NCBI GenBank assembly: GCA_019752535.1
Contig: JAIEMA010000009.1
Location: 1-64,000, forward strand
DNA length: 64,000 bases
Source of the DNA: Bacteriovoracaceae bacterium
GTDB taxonomy: Bacteria; Bdellovibrionota; Bacteriovoracia; Bacteriovoracales; Bacteriovoracaceae
Direction: 5' to 3'
A program made the position numbers and the translations under genes. The notes under the pieces were generated by a model. That model made no database searches and was not told where the DNA came from. It worked only from the letters and a program-made list of their open reading frames with translations. This document shows, in pieces, positions 7,794 to 17,303 of the stretch (position 1 is its first letter; each line of letters begins with the position of its first letter).

Positions 7794-9056
7794 ATGTCTG
7801 AAAAAGCAAAGCTCACTCTGGGCGATAAAACAATCGAGCTTCCAGTTTTTACTGGGACAGAAGGTGAAAAAGCGATCGATATCACCAAGCTGAGAGCTGA
7901 GAGTGGATATGTCACAATTGATAGTGGTTATATGAACACTGGTGCTTGTACCTCAGCGATCACTTTTCTCGATGGAGAAAAGGGTATTTTAAAATATCGC
8001 GGCTATGAGATTGAAGAGCTGGCAGAAAAAAGCACATTCACTGAAGTCTCCTCTTTAGTGATTACTGGCAAAGTGCCAACGGCAGATGAACTCAAAAGTT
8101 TCGAAGCCAAAATCGCGGAGCATTCAAAAATTCCAGCGGCCATAGAGACAATGATTAAAGCGTTTCCTAAAGATGCGCACCCTATGGGAGTGCTCTCCTC
8201 AAATCTTTCTGCGCTCTCGGCTTTTTATCCAGACCTTTTAGTCCAGGATTTAACTGAAGCGCAAAGAAGTGATGTCATCTTGCAGTTGATGGGACAATTA
8301 AAAGTGTTAGCGACGAGTGCTTATCGTCACTCTCAAGGTCAATCAGCGATTAAGTCTGATCCAAAGCTTGATTACTGCTCAGACTTTATTCATATGATGA
8401 CCGGCAAAGAAGTGGATAAAGAAGTGGCTAAGGCGCTTGATATTCTTTTGATTCTTCATGTGGATCATGAGCAGAACTGCTCAACTTCAACTGTGAGAAT
8501 GGTGGGATCGTCAAAAGCGAATCCATTTGCCACTGTATCAGCGGGAGTTGATGCTCTTTGGGGCCCTCTTCATGGGGGAGCGAACCAAGCTGTATTAGAG
8601 ATGCTTGAAGAGATTCATAAAGAAGGAATTGGGTATAAGGAATTCCTCACTCGTGTAAAAGATAAAAACAGCTCCTCTCGTTTGATGGGTTTCGGTCATC
8701 GTGTTTATAAAAACTTTGATCCACGTGCTAAAATCATCAAGAAAGCTTGTGACTCTGTTCTTGCAAAACTTGGAGTGAAAGATCCACTGCTTGATATCGC
8801 CAGAGGCTTAGAAGAAGTCGCTCTTCAAGATCCCTACTTTGTAGAGAGAAAGCTTTATCCTAACGTCGATTTTTACTCAGGAATTATCTATCGCGCTCTT
8901 GGTATTCCTACCAATATGTTCACCGTCATGTTTGCTCTCGGTCGTCTTCCAGGCTGGATGGCCCAGTGGAAAGAAATGATTGAGCAGCCAGGCTTTAAGA
9001 TTTGTCGTCCACGCCAAATCTATACTGGTGAGCTGAATAAAAAATTAAATCGCTAG
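7794..9056 (+). CDS. gltA: Citrate synthase
   Basis: A 420-residue citrate synthase, the size of the Gram-negative hexameric type (E. coli GltA is about 427). It condenses acetyl-CoA and oxaloacetate in the TCA cycle. Catalytic regions are visible: the first His in GPLHGGANQAV, the second in GFGHRVYKNFDPRA, and the catalytic Asp in PNVDFYSGIIY. The N-terminal beta-rich domain typical of this type is present (about 1-50). GAGGAG seven bases upstream supports ATG 7794. The methyltransferase gene follows after one base and is probably coupled. Confidence 0.97.
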   Translation: MSEKAKLTLGDKTIELPVFTGTEGEKAIDITKLRAESGYVTIDSGYMNTGACTSAITFLDGEKGILKYRGYEIEELAEKSTFTEVSSLVITGKVPTADELKSFEAKIAEHSKIPAAIETMIKAFPKDAHPMGVLSSNLSALSAFYPDLLVQDLTEAQRSDVILQLMGQLKVLATSAYRHSQGQSAIKSDPKLDYCSDFIHMMTGKEVDKEVAKALDILLILHVDHEQNCSTSTVRMVGSSKANPFATVSAGVDALWGPLHGGANQAVLEMLEEIHKEGIGYKEFLTRVKDKNSSSRLMGFGHRVYKNFDPRAKIIKKACDSVLAKLGVKDPLLDIARGLEEVALQDPYFVERKLYPNVDFYSGIIYRALGIPTNMFTVMFALGRLPGWMAQWKEMIEQPGFKICRPRQIYTGELNKKLNR

Positions 9057-9057
9057 A

Positions 9058-10062
9058 TTGAAACTCTCTGATCTCTATCCTCATCTCCTTTACCAATTTG
9101 CTTCAGAAGCCGATTTGGTAAAGGCGATTGGGGAGATCTCAACAGCCTTCACAACTGAGCGCCACAAGATCGATCAATACTTAAAAGATCCAAGACTCGT
9201 TTCCGCTTATACTGCATTTTATCTCACGACCAATATTCCCAAACTTGAAGCTGTGATGAATTTTCTCTCGATTGAAAAGAGGGAAGAATTGAAAAATGTG
9301 CAACTCATTGATGTGGGAGCGGGCCCAGGGACGTTTAGTCTGGCTTGGAAAGAATTAATCGGTGGGGAAAGTGTGATGCTTGAGAGTTCAGCGCTTATGC
9401 GCGAGCAGGCGAAGAAGCTTATGAGTGGGCTCTATGGTATTGAGGCTCAGTTCAAAGTCACTGATGCTGCAAAACCAAAGCTGCTTCTTTTTGGACACTC
9501 CTTGAATGAAATGGGCGTGGAGGCGGGTTTAAAATATATCAAAGAAAATAATCCGCAATATGTATGGCTGATTGAGCCGGGGACAAAAGAAGTTTTTCAA
9601 ATGGCGCTCGAGTTTCGAGAAGAAATGCTAAAGCTCAATTGGGAGATTCAGTACCCTTGTCTTGGAAATTCAAAATGCCCCATGAATGGAAGTGAAGATT
9701 GGTGTCATCAATTTATCAGTGTTCGACATAATGAGGAAGTTGAAAGACTCACACAACTGGCCCATCGTGACCGAAGAAATTTACCGCTCACAGTTTTTAT
9801 GTTTGAGAGAAAAAAAGTAAATCACAAAAATAGCGAAGCGCGAATTGTGAGAGTCATGCCCAAAACTAAATTTTCTCATGAATGGGTAGTCTGTTTAAAC
9901 GATGAGAATTTGAAATTAGAAAAATTTCAGCTTCCTTTTAAGCTCAATTCTAAGAGCGAAAAAAAATCTATTGAAGCCCTCCTGGCCGGCTGCCTGATTG
10001 AGTTTGAAACTGACAAAAGTCTCGAGGGTTACCGTCGAATACGTCTTATTTCCCCAGAATAG
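9058..10062 (+). CDS. Rsm22/METTL17-type SAM-dependent methyltransferase
   Basis: A 334-residue protein. Residues about 80-110 carry the SAM-binding motif IDVGAGPGTFSLAW. Downstream is the Rsm22 hallmark C-x5-CPM-x6-DWCH (CLGNSKCPMNGSEDWCHQF), whose cysteines bind a cluster in METTL17-type proteins. The family acts on small-subunit ribosome assembly or rRNA; the bacterial members are little studied. The only start before conserved sequence is TTG 9058, one base after the gltA stop and without a good ribosome site, so it probably depends on coupling to gltA translation. Confidence 0.75.
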   Translation: MKLSDLYPHLLYQFASEADLVKAIGEISTAFTTERHKIDQYLKDPRLVSAYTAFYLTTNIPKLEAVMNFLSIEKREELKNVQLIDVGAGPGTFSLAWKELIGGESVMLESSALMREQAKKLMSGLYGIEAQFKVTDAAKPKLLLFGHSLNEMGVEAGLKYIKENNPQYVWLIEPGTKEVFQMALEFREEMLKLNWEIQYPCLGNSKCPMNGSEDWCHQFISVRHNEEVERLTQLAHRDRRNLPLTVFMFERKKVNHKNSEARIVRVMPKTKFSHEWVVCLNDENLKLEKFQLPFKLNSKSEKKSIEALLAGCLIEFETDKSLEGYRRIRLISPE

Positions 10063-10127
10063 TGGCACACTAGTCTAGTCGAGTAATGGCTAAGTGGTTG
10101 GATAAATATAAAACTCCGCAATACCTG

Positions 10128-10133
10128 TATAAT
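10128..10133 (+). promoter_or_regulatory. Possible -10 box upstream of lipoprotein gene
   Basis: A perfect TATAAT preceded directly by TG lies about 64 bp before the ATG at 10197. No convincing -35 box is at the right distance, so this is tentative. Confidence 0.35.
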
Positions 10134-10196
10134 CAAATCAAGCATTTGGCTTTCAAGAACTGACAATTCCACACCGAGAAGGATGTGGGGAGGACT

Positions 10197-13100
10197 ATGT
10201 CCACAAAAGTACTTTTATTCATTCTACTCATTTCTGCTTGGGCTTGTGTGCCTAAGCCTGAAGCTATTCAAGGCTGTGGAAGTGGGACTGAATTTAATAA
10301 TGATGTGCTTGGATGTGTGTCTGCTAATCCGGCCATCACGCTCTCATCTACACTCACCACTTTGGCCGTCGTCGAAGATGTGGCCGCAAGTTTTACTCTT
10401 CCCGATGCAACGACTGATGCGACTGGATCTCTTTACTGGTTTATCTCTTCAGCTCCATCGAAGGGAAAAATTACGGCATGTGCAGACAGAGCTGTGGATG
10501 ACACAGGCACGGGAGTAGGAACGGCGTTGCGCTCATGTGTTTATACACCAAACGCAAACTATGTCGGATCAGATTCATTTGCTTACAAAATTTGTAATAC
10601 AGAATCCGGTGCCTCTCGATGTGGAACGGCCATCACTGTTTCCGTTACAATTTCTGATGATGGCTTGGATCTTCCTCTTATTTCTACTGCAAGTGCTATT
10701 AGTGTTTACGAAAATACCGCCATCTCATTCTCTGCGCTTGCTCAAAGGCAAAGTACAGGTGAAGCTAACCCGATCTATCTCTGTGTAGATGTCGTTGACC
10801 CCGATGGTGTCATGAGTGCAGAAGCCGCAACAAAAGTGGTCACTCCGTCTGGAGCCATTGCTTTTGGATCGACTTGTACACAGATTGCGAGTGAGAATGA
10901 TAACTTAAATGTCACCCTGGCCACTTTTACTGCAACTGCAAACCTTTTGGCTTGCCCTCTTGATGATTGCACGGGTGAGGCATTTGTTATTTTTAGAATG
11001 TGTGAAAGCTCCAATTGCGATGTCACTGGTATTGACGGTGTCGATAATGACATCGACGGTCAGATCGATGAAGCGGATGAGTGGCTTGCAGCTGATTTAC
11101 TTAATGTCACAGTCAAAAGAGTACCTGTTACAATTTTGGCGAGAAACTTCAACCCTACCATCGGTGGCTCGTCGCCTTTAGTGCTTGCCTCTATCGCCGA
11201 AGGCGCAGCTGCGATGACGATTGGGACGGCCGGGGGCAATGACCGTATTTTAACGAATGCCACAGATCTTGATGGTGACTCGGTTACATATGAGTACATT
11301 CCTACCAGTTACTTCCCTGGTACGGCCGGAGCTTTCAGCTGCACAAATGGAGCGAATTTGTTGTGTAACTTCACTCCAGATGCGGATTTTAACGGATCCA
11401 TTACTTTTAAATATTTAGCACGTGATTCAAAAAGTGCGGCTTCAAATATTGTGACTGTTACAATGTCCATCTCATCTTCAAATGATGCGCCTATATTTAT
11501 TACTGGAACACATATTGATGGCTACTCCACAGTTCCAATCGCTTTGCAGGAGAGTACTGTTTTGTCTGCTCGCACTCTTAAAGTTGGAGAAGGCGGAGGA
11601 GGGTATGAAAATTCTCAAACTCTTACTTTGCTTGCCACTTCTGATAACCTTGCCGCTCTTCCTCCAGGTAATATTCAAGTGAAAAGAGGGACTACAACTC
11701 TTGGTACACTGAGTAGCGTGACTCCATTAACTCTTGATTCAAGTACAATCGATGCAGATGCTCAAACATTTTATTTAAGCTTCACTCCTGTCTCTGGTTA
11801 TGTAGGTACGACACCTATTAATATCGGTCTGACATTAAATGATGGTTTTACGACAACACCATTTAGTTTTAGCTTCACTGGAGTGAATAACGTCGATAAT
11901 GCACCATCTTTTAGTCAAGATCCTGCAACATCTCTTGCATTCCAACTTGGAGCTGCCGCGAAGAATTTAACATTCAGAGCGACACCGGGATCTAATGACT
12001 GGGCTGCGGTCACTGGTGGTGGGCAATCATTAACCCTCACATTAACGTCGACATCTGGCACAGTCGTGAACTTAACTTCAGCGGTTCTCTCAACTGCTGG
12101 CGGAGGAATTACGATCACTCCTGGGGCCTGTAGCAGTACATCCTGCGTTTATACAATTACCTATGATGGATCGAATGACCCTGCAGATGATGACTTTACA
12201 TTAGCCGTGACCCCAGGAATTAGAGGTTCATCGACTGTGACGATGAAAATTTCTGATGGAACAGTTGCCAATGATGTGACGAAAACGACAACGGTCAATG
12301 TGTATAATTTTGTAGCGACATTTAATGGTTGGAATGATGTTAAAATGGTTGGTGAAATTCGCGATGCTGTGAGCGGAAACATTGTCCCTCCTTCACTCAC
12401 ATTGGGCTGGGATGCCTTAACGTTATTAGAAGGTGGAACTCCTACGACGGCCTATAAAGTTTTGATTTATCGTAATACGATTAATGACTTTTCAACTCTA
12501 CCCTCTAATTCCCTAATGGACGCAGGCACAGCTTCATCTTCTACGAGTCAAGTCTTCACCACAGCTACTGCTTTTGATGATGGGGCTGGTTTTGTTGCGG
12601 GGACTCGTTATTATTTTAAACTCTTTATTGTTCCAACGGCTTTGGGCGAGTTAGTTTCTCCCTCTGCGGTTGCCGATCAAATCATAGAAGTTGTGATACC
12701 TCCAGATAACATGGTTATGGTTCACCGCTGGATGGCGAACAGAAAATTCTGCGAAGAAACGGGACAAACTCATGATAGAGCTAGTGGAACTTATCGCTGC
12801 TTGAATTTAGGAGTTGGGGCCATTTTAGATACAGGTGTCTTTTATTACGACCAGGTCGATCATTTGTTCATCAATAGGTTTGAAGCGGGATGCCCATTTA
12901 ATTTCACAGAAAATACCAGATCAATGAGTGCCGTAGGTCAACTTTCAAAAATTCACTATGAAAGATCTACTGGTGAATGCAGATATTCAGATAATGCGAG
13001 TTGGATTTTAATTGATAATACTGTTCCTCTTGCTTCACTAAATTCTCACTTAGCGGAGCTACCTCCTTTAGTGAAGATAAGCCGCTCTGTCGCTCATTCG

Positions 13101-13979
13101 TTGTGTGGAATTCAGTCTGTGAATTGCAGCGGCAGTGCTTGCGCTGGAGCTTTCGCTGGCGATACTCCTGAATTACCCGTCAGACGTGAAATGGTTGCAG
13201 CCTCCACTTGGCCTGCAGTTATCCCTGGTGGTTTAACTCAAGCAGGTGTCGAAGACTCTGCTGATCACGCAGGCTCTTTTGCTTGTAATACCAACATGAC
13301 CTCTCAATTATCATTTAGTGATCCTATTCCAGCTTTAAGTTCAGATATTTTTCCATTTACAAGTTCTTCTGGATTCAAAGGGCTAATTAATTCTTCGAGT
13401 GCAACTGCATACTGTGAAAGTCGCTATGGGCTTAGAAATCATATCGGGAATGTGAGCGAATGGCTGGCTGACCGATACAATTGTGCTCAGACGCTTCCAA
13501 CTTCTTACTCCTGTGCATTTACAGGCCCTATTGGTACTGGTCGAGATGATTCAGACCCAACTCTCAATTCTTATGGCATTACATACGGTTTTGATAATGC
13601 TGCCAAACATGGCATAGAACTCACTTACGGCTTTGGTTACCTTGTTTTAGATTACTATATGAATGTAAACGCTGATCGCTTTCATCTGGCGATGGGTTTA
13701 CCGTTTGAGTTTGATGCAGGTGTAACAGGAACAAAGTACGGGTTACCAGAATATGTTTCACCTGCTAGTCCACCGACTCAAATTGATGGTGGGACCTGGG
13801 GTTATGACGGCATGGGTTTCTTGAGTAATGTCGACTCTGCAGATTATGCGATTGTTCAAGGTGGTGATTGGAGCATTTCAGGAGCCGCCGGCCGTTTTGC
13901 GATAGGCCTTCAGGAAGGCTCTGATACAAATGCCAAAACAGGCTACCGCTGCGTAATAAGAAAAACTCCAGTTCCATAA
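10197..13979 (+). CDS. Giant lipoprotein with cadherin/Ig-like repeats and FGE-like C-terminus
   Basis: A 1260-residue lipoprotein. GGGGAGG at 10187-10193 places the start at ATG 10197. Residues 1-17 form a signal peptide with lipobox SAWAC. A Cys pair motif (CGSGTEFNNDVLGC) follows. The body holds Ig/cadherin-like repeats recognised by strings such as YTPNANYVGSDSFAY, CNFTPDADFNGSITFKY and SFTPVSGYVGT. Residues 280-292 (DGVDNDIDGQIDE) match the MopE-type putative metal-binding motif. The last 380 or so residues resemble the formylglycine-generating-enzyme/C-type-lectin-like fold: GNVSEWLADRY and a terminal GGDW...AGRFAIG...GYRC. The intact enzyme is not implied; in surface proteins this fold often serves in binding. 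An adhesin or receptor role is inferred. Confidence 0.8.
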   Translation: MSTKVLLFILLISAWACVPKPEAIQGCGSGTEFNNDVLGCVSANPAITLSSTLTTLAVVEDVAASFTLPDATTDATGSLYWFISSAPSKGKITACADRAVDDTGTGVGTALRSCVYTPNANYVGSDSFAYKICNTESGASRCGTAITVSVTISDDGLDLPLISTASAISVYENTAISFSALAQRQSTGEANPIYLCVDVVDPDGVMSAEAATKVVTPSGAIAFGSTCTQIASENDNLNVTLATFTATANLLACPLDDCTGEAFVIFRMCESSNCDVTGIDGVDNDIDGQIDEADEWLAADLLNVTVKRVPVTILARNFNPTIGGSSPLVLASIAEGAAAMTIGTAGGNDRILTNATDLDGDSVTYEYIPTSYFPGTAGAFSCTNGANLLCNFTPDADFNGSITFKYLARDSKSAASNIVTVTMSISSSNDAPIFITGTHIDGYSTVPIALQESTVLSARTLKVGEGGGGYENSQTLTLLATSDNLAALPPGNIQVKRGTTTLGTLSSVTPLTLDSSTIDADAQTFYLSFTPVSGYVGTTPINIGLTLNDGFTTTPFSFSFTGVNNVDNAPSFSQDPATSLAFQLGAAAKNLTFRATPGSNDWAAVTGGGQSLTLTLTSTSGTVVNLTSAVLSTAGGGITITPGACSSTSCVYTITYDGSNDPADDDFTLAVTPGIRGSSTVTMKISDGTVANDVTKTTTVNVYNFVATFNGWNDVKMVGEIRDAVSGNIVPPSLTLGWDALTLLEGGTPTTAYKVLIYRNTINDFSTLPSNSLMDAGTASSSTSQVFTTATAFDDGAGFVAGTRYYFKLFIVPTALGELVSPSAVADQIIEVVIPPDNMVMVHRWMANRKFCEETGQTHDRASGTYRCLNLGVGAILDTGVFYYDQVDHLFINRFEAGCPFNFTENTRSMSAVGQLSKIHYERSTGECRYSDNASWILIDNTVPLASLNSHLAELPPLVKISRSVAHSLCGIQSVNCSGSACAGAFAGDTPELPVRREMVAASTWPAVIPGGLTQAGVEDSADHAGSFACNTNMTSQLSFSDPIPALSSDIFPFTSSSGFKGLINSSSATAYCESRYGLRNHIGNVSEWLADRYNCAQTLPTSYSCAFTGPIGTGRDDSDPTLNSYGITYGFDNAAKHGIELTYGFGYLVLDYYMNVNADRFHLAMGLPFEFDAGVTGTKYGLPEYVSPASPPTQIDGGTWGYDGMGFLSNVDSADYAIVQGGDWSISGAAGRFAIGLQEGSDTNAKTGYRCVIRKTPVP

Positions 13980-14043
13980 CCTTGACTTCTAGCTAATCGT
14001 TGCCATCTTATCTCTTAGAAAGGATTCTTTTCTAGGAGGGCAT

Positions 14044-16401
14044 ATGAACAAATTTGATCAAGTTGTCACGGGTGCATTAGATATCGCTCAATCTGAGGCC
14101 CTCAAACGTAAAAATACAGAACTTCACGCCGATCATCTCTTATGGGGATTGATTCAAAGTAAATCAACTTACGCTTCTAAAGCTCTTAAAGAGTATTCCA
14201 AAGAAGTGGAAACCAGTCTTGCTAAACTTCCGCACACAACCGGTCAGGTTAATCTCGAAAGCATGAGACCCACAGCAAAGCTGCAAGAGTGGCTCACCAT
14301 GGCCGGAGGCCAAGCCGCGCAAAGTGGACGAGGCGAAGTGACTGAGAAGGATCTCTTGCGCTTTATGCCTCAGATTTTTCCTCAATACAAAATTGATTAC
14401 TCAAAACTTCAAGACTCTGAAGAGGAAAGTGAAGTGCCTAGCTTTTTGATTAACCTTAATGAGCTGGCCCAAAACGGCAAACTTGATCCTGTCATCGGCC
14501 GCTCTAAAGAGATTCGTGCGGTGATGGAAATTTTAGGAAGAAGATCCAAGAATAATCCCGTCCTCGTCGGTCCTGCTGGTGTGGGTAAAACGGCTATCGT
14601 TGAAGGTCTGGCCGAACAGATCGTGAAGGGAGCTGTGCCTGATGTGCTAAAAGGCAAAACAGTCTATAGCCTTGAGATGGGCTCTCTCATGGCCGGCACA
14701 AAATACAGAGGGGATTTTGAAGAGAGAATTCAAAATTTATTGAAATTTATCAAATCTCAAAATGGAGAGGCCGTCCTCTTTATTGATGAGATTCATCAAC
14801 TCATTGGTGCAGGACGCACCGATGGGGCGATGGATGCGGCTAATCTTTTAAAGCCAGCACTGGCTCGCGGCGAGCTTCATTGCATTGGAGCGACAACTGG
14901 TGATGAATTTCAAAAATATATTTTAAAAGATCCTGCACTCGAGCGACGCTTTAGACCTGTTCCCGTGGAAGAGCCTTCTAAAGAAGACGCAGTTGAAATT
15001 CTCATGGGGGTAAGAGCGAAGCTTGAAGCGCATCACGGAATAAAAATTTCAGATGAAGCCATTTATGGCGCAGTCTTTTTATCTGATCAATACATCACTG
15101 ATAAAAATCTTCCCGATAAGGCGATTGATCTCATTGATGAATCGGCCAGCGCCTTAAAGCTTTCAGCTGAAGCCATGCCAGCCAAGCTCGTTGAACTTGA
15201 GGCTGAACTTCGCTCAAAGCGCGTACTCGCTCAAATTGAGAAAGATAACAAGACTCTCTCAAATGACATTGAAGCTCTTCAAAAGAGATTCAATGAAGAG
15301 AAGAAAGTTTGGGAGAAAGAAGTTTCTGCTCTTAAAACAGTTTCTGAGGTTAAGGCCCGTATTGATCGCTTGAAGTTTGAACTTGAAGTGGCCGAGAGAA
15401 ATCAGAGTTATGAAGAAGCTTCAAAGATTAAATACTCGCTTCTTCCTGAAGCAGAAAAGCAGCTGTCTCAATTTCAAACGGATTGGGTTTTGGGACAGAA
15501 ACATGTGGCCAGTGTGATCTCTCGCCAAACGGGTATTCCGGTGGAGAAGATTTTAAAATCTAAACAAGAACATATTTTAAAACTTGAAGAATTTTTAAAG
15601 AAGAGAGTCTTTGGCCAGCCCGATGCCATCAAAGAGATTAGCGAGTGTCTCATTGCTTCTCACGCGGGTTTAACAGCTGAGAATCGCCCTTTGGGCTCAT
15701 TCATGCTTTTAGGCCCAACGGGAGTGGGTAAAACCGAAACGGCGAAGGCTTTGGCGCAATTCTTCTTTGAGAATGAAGAGCAAATGGTGCGCTTAGATAT
15801 GTCTGAATTCTCTGAGAAGCATTCGGTGGCTAAACTCATTGGAGCTCCGGCAGGATATATTGGCTACGATGATGGGGGAGTGTTAACTGAAGCCGTGAGA
15901 AGAAAACCCTATAGCGTGATCCTCTTTGATGAGATTGAAAAAGCGCATCCCGATTTTTCTGATATTTTACTTCAGATTCTTGATGACGGACGTTTGACAG
16001 ATAATAAAGGCAGAACAGTGAGTTTTAAAAACTGTATTTTGCTTATGACTTCAAATTCGAAGAATCCTGAAGCTGAGTTTAAGCCAGAGGTGCTTGGGCG
16101 CTTTGATGCGATTTTAAAATACTTGGCCCTTGATAATTCGATTATGCGCCAATTGATTGATAAGCAAATACGTCTTCTCAATGATCGCTTAAAAGGGAAG
16201 AAACTTGAGATTAAGCTTGATACCAGTGCTTATAAGACTCTCACTGAGCAAGGCTATGATGCGACCTATGGTGCACGTCCTCTCAATTCAGTCTTTAATC
16301 GATTGGTGACAAGGCCTCTCTCTCGTCTCATCCTAGAAGACAAATTGCCTCAGGGGGAAGTGACAATGAAATGGACTGGCCAAGAGATGACTGCTTGTTA
16401 A
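14044..16401 (+). CDS. clpB: ClpB-like AAA+ chaperone
   Basis: A 785-residue Clp/Hsp100 ATPase with an N-terminal Clp repeat domain (about 1-130), a first AAA+ module (Walker A GPAGVGKT 176-183, Walker B VLFIDEIHQ), a coiled-coil insert, and a second AAA+ module (Walker A GPTGVGKT 557-564, Walker B VILFDEIEKAHP). The region between the second Walker B and the GRFD sensor is short and lacks the IGL/IGF loop used by ClpA/ClpX to dock ClpP, which favours a ClpB-type disaggregase. The coiled-coil middle domain looks about 75-80 residues long against roughly 120 in E. coli ClpB (857 aa). AGGAGGG precedes the ATG. Its stop overlaps that of the convergent pilus tip gene. Confidence 0.8.
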   Translation: MNKFDQVVTGALDIAQSEALKRKNTELHADHLLWGLIQSKSTYASKALKEYSKEVETSLAKLPHTTGQVNLESMRPTAKLQEWLTMAGGQAAQSGRGEVTEKDLLRFMPQIFPQYKIDYSKLQDSEEESEVPSFLINLNELAQNGKLDPVIGRSKEIRAVMEILGRRSKNNPVLVGPAGVGKTAIVEGLAEQIVKGAVPDVLKGKTVYSLEMGSLMAGTKYRGDFEERIQNLLKFIKSQNGEAVLFIDEIHQLIGAGRTDGAMDAANLLKPALARGELHCIGATTGDEFQKYILKDPALERRFRPVPVEEPSKEDAVEILMGVRAKLEAHHGIKISDEAIYGAVFLSDQYITDKNLPDKAIDLIDESASALKLSAEAMPAKLVELEAELRSKRVLAQIEKDNKTLSNDIEALQKRFNEEKKVWEKEVSALKTVSEVKARIDRLKFELEVAERNQSYEEASKIKYSLLPEAEKQLSQFQTDWVLGQKHVASVISRQTGIPVEKILKSKQEHILKLEEFLKKRVFGQPDAIKEISECLIASHAGLTAENRPLGSFMLLGPTGVGKTETAKALAQFFFENEEQMVRLDMSEFSEKHSVAKLIGAPAGYIGYDDGGVLTEAVRRKPYSVILFDEIEKAHPDFSDILLQILDDGRLTDNKGRTVSFKNCILLMTSNSKNPEAEFKPEVLGRFDAILKYLALDNSIMRQLIDKQIRLLNDRLKGKKLEIKLDTSAYKTLTEQGYDATYGARPLNSVFNRLVTRPLSRLILEDKLPQGEVTMKWTGQEMTAC

Positions 16402-17303
16402 TAGGCTGTAACAGTGATGGTGACTGTCTCTTGATAGTCACCATCATCTAAATTTGTGAAGTTTCCGAGCTTAACTCTTAAATTATATCTTCTTCCATTT
16501 TGCGGACTCCCAGAGCTCTCTTGCCCTAACCAATACGGATATGTAGGCGGTGTGACCCAATTTCCATTTCCCACTTTGATTTGGTAAGGAACATTTGTCG
16601 TGGCGGGAGTTTTTTGTAAAAAACCGCCATTTTGCGACGAGATATTCATGCCATAAGGGACATTGGCCTTGACCACTAAATCAGCTTGCAATTCTTGCTG
16701 TGGCTGCATTTCACCAAAATCCATAATGTAGACAGTTGAACTTGAGTTATGAGGCCCATTGACTGGCACAACGCTCACTTCAGCATAGCGAGGAATAATA
16801 AAACTTAAAGTCATCCAGCGCGCTGTTTGAAAATCACTGACTCCACTGTTTCTTAAGTTATAAGCTCTCACAGGAAGCGTGTCAGTGTAGGTGCCAGGAG
16901 GAACATTAAAAATATTATCTTTTGATTTTACTTCCACATACCAGGTTGCATTGACAGTTGAGTCTCTCATTACCGTGCCGGTAAGAAATTCATTTATACC
17001 CGCATCTCCATAATCTTTAAGCACAGTACCTAACGAAACAGTTCGATAAAGATTATACGGAATAGAGTATCCATTACTGTAGGCCATTCTTTGATAGGAG
17101 TTGGCTTGGCCTTTACCAAAATAGAGTTCATAGGTTTCACAATTATTTGAATTTCCCTCTCTACGGAGGGAGAGAGTTTGTGGAATCACTTGAGCGACAT
17201 CTTGGATTGCAGCGGTAAAGTTACCTAGTGTGATTTCATAATCACAATCAGGATCTGCATAAGCCAATAATGGCAAAAAGGTGAGTAGGATTAAGATTTT
17301 CAT
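16398..17303 (-). CDS. Pilus tip protein, spore-coat-U-like (chaperone-usher system)
   Basis: A 301-residue exported protein, last gene of the chaperone-usher operon. It has a signal peptide (MKILILLTFLPLLAYA), an N-terminal domain with a Cys pair, and a C-terminal domain (about 170-301) with the strand pattern and terminal DGDYQETVTITVTAY typical of SCPU-type pilins. Two-domain subunits at the end of such operons are usually tip adhesins. The start ATG overlaps the usher stop (ATGA) with GGAGGA inside the usher gene. The stop codon overlaps that of convergent clpB on the same bases. Confidence 0.75.
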   Translation of the reverse strand: MKILILLTFLPLLAYADPDCDYEITLGNFTAAIQDVAQVIPQTLSLRREGNSNNCETYELYFGKGQANSYQRMAYSNGYSIPYNLYRTVSLGTVLKDYGDAGINEFLTGTVMRDSTVNATWYVEVKSKDNIFNVPPGTYTDTLPVRAYNLRNSGVSDFQTARWMTLSFIIPRYAEVSVVPVNGPHNSSSTVYIMDFGEMQPQQELQADLVVKANVPYGMNISSQNGGFLQKTPATTNVPYQIKVGNGNWVTPPTYPYWLGQESSGSPQNGRRYNLRVKLGNFTNLDDGDYQETVTITVTAY

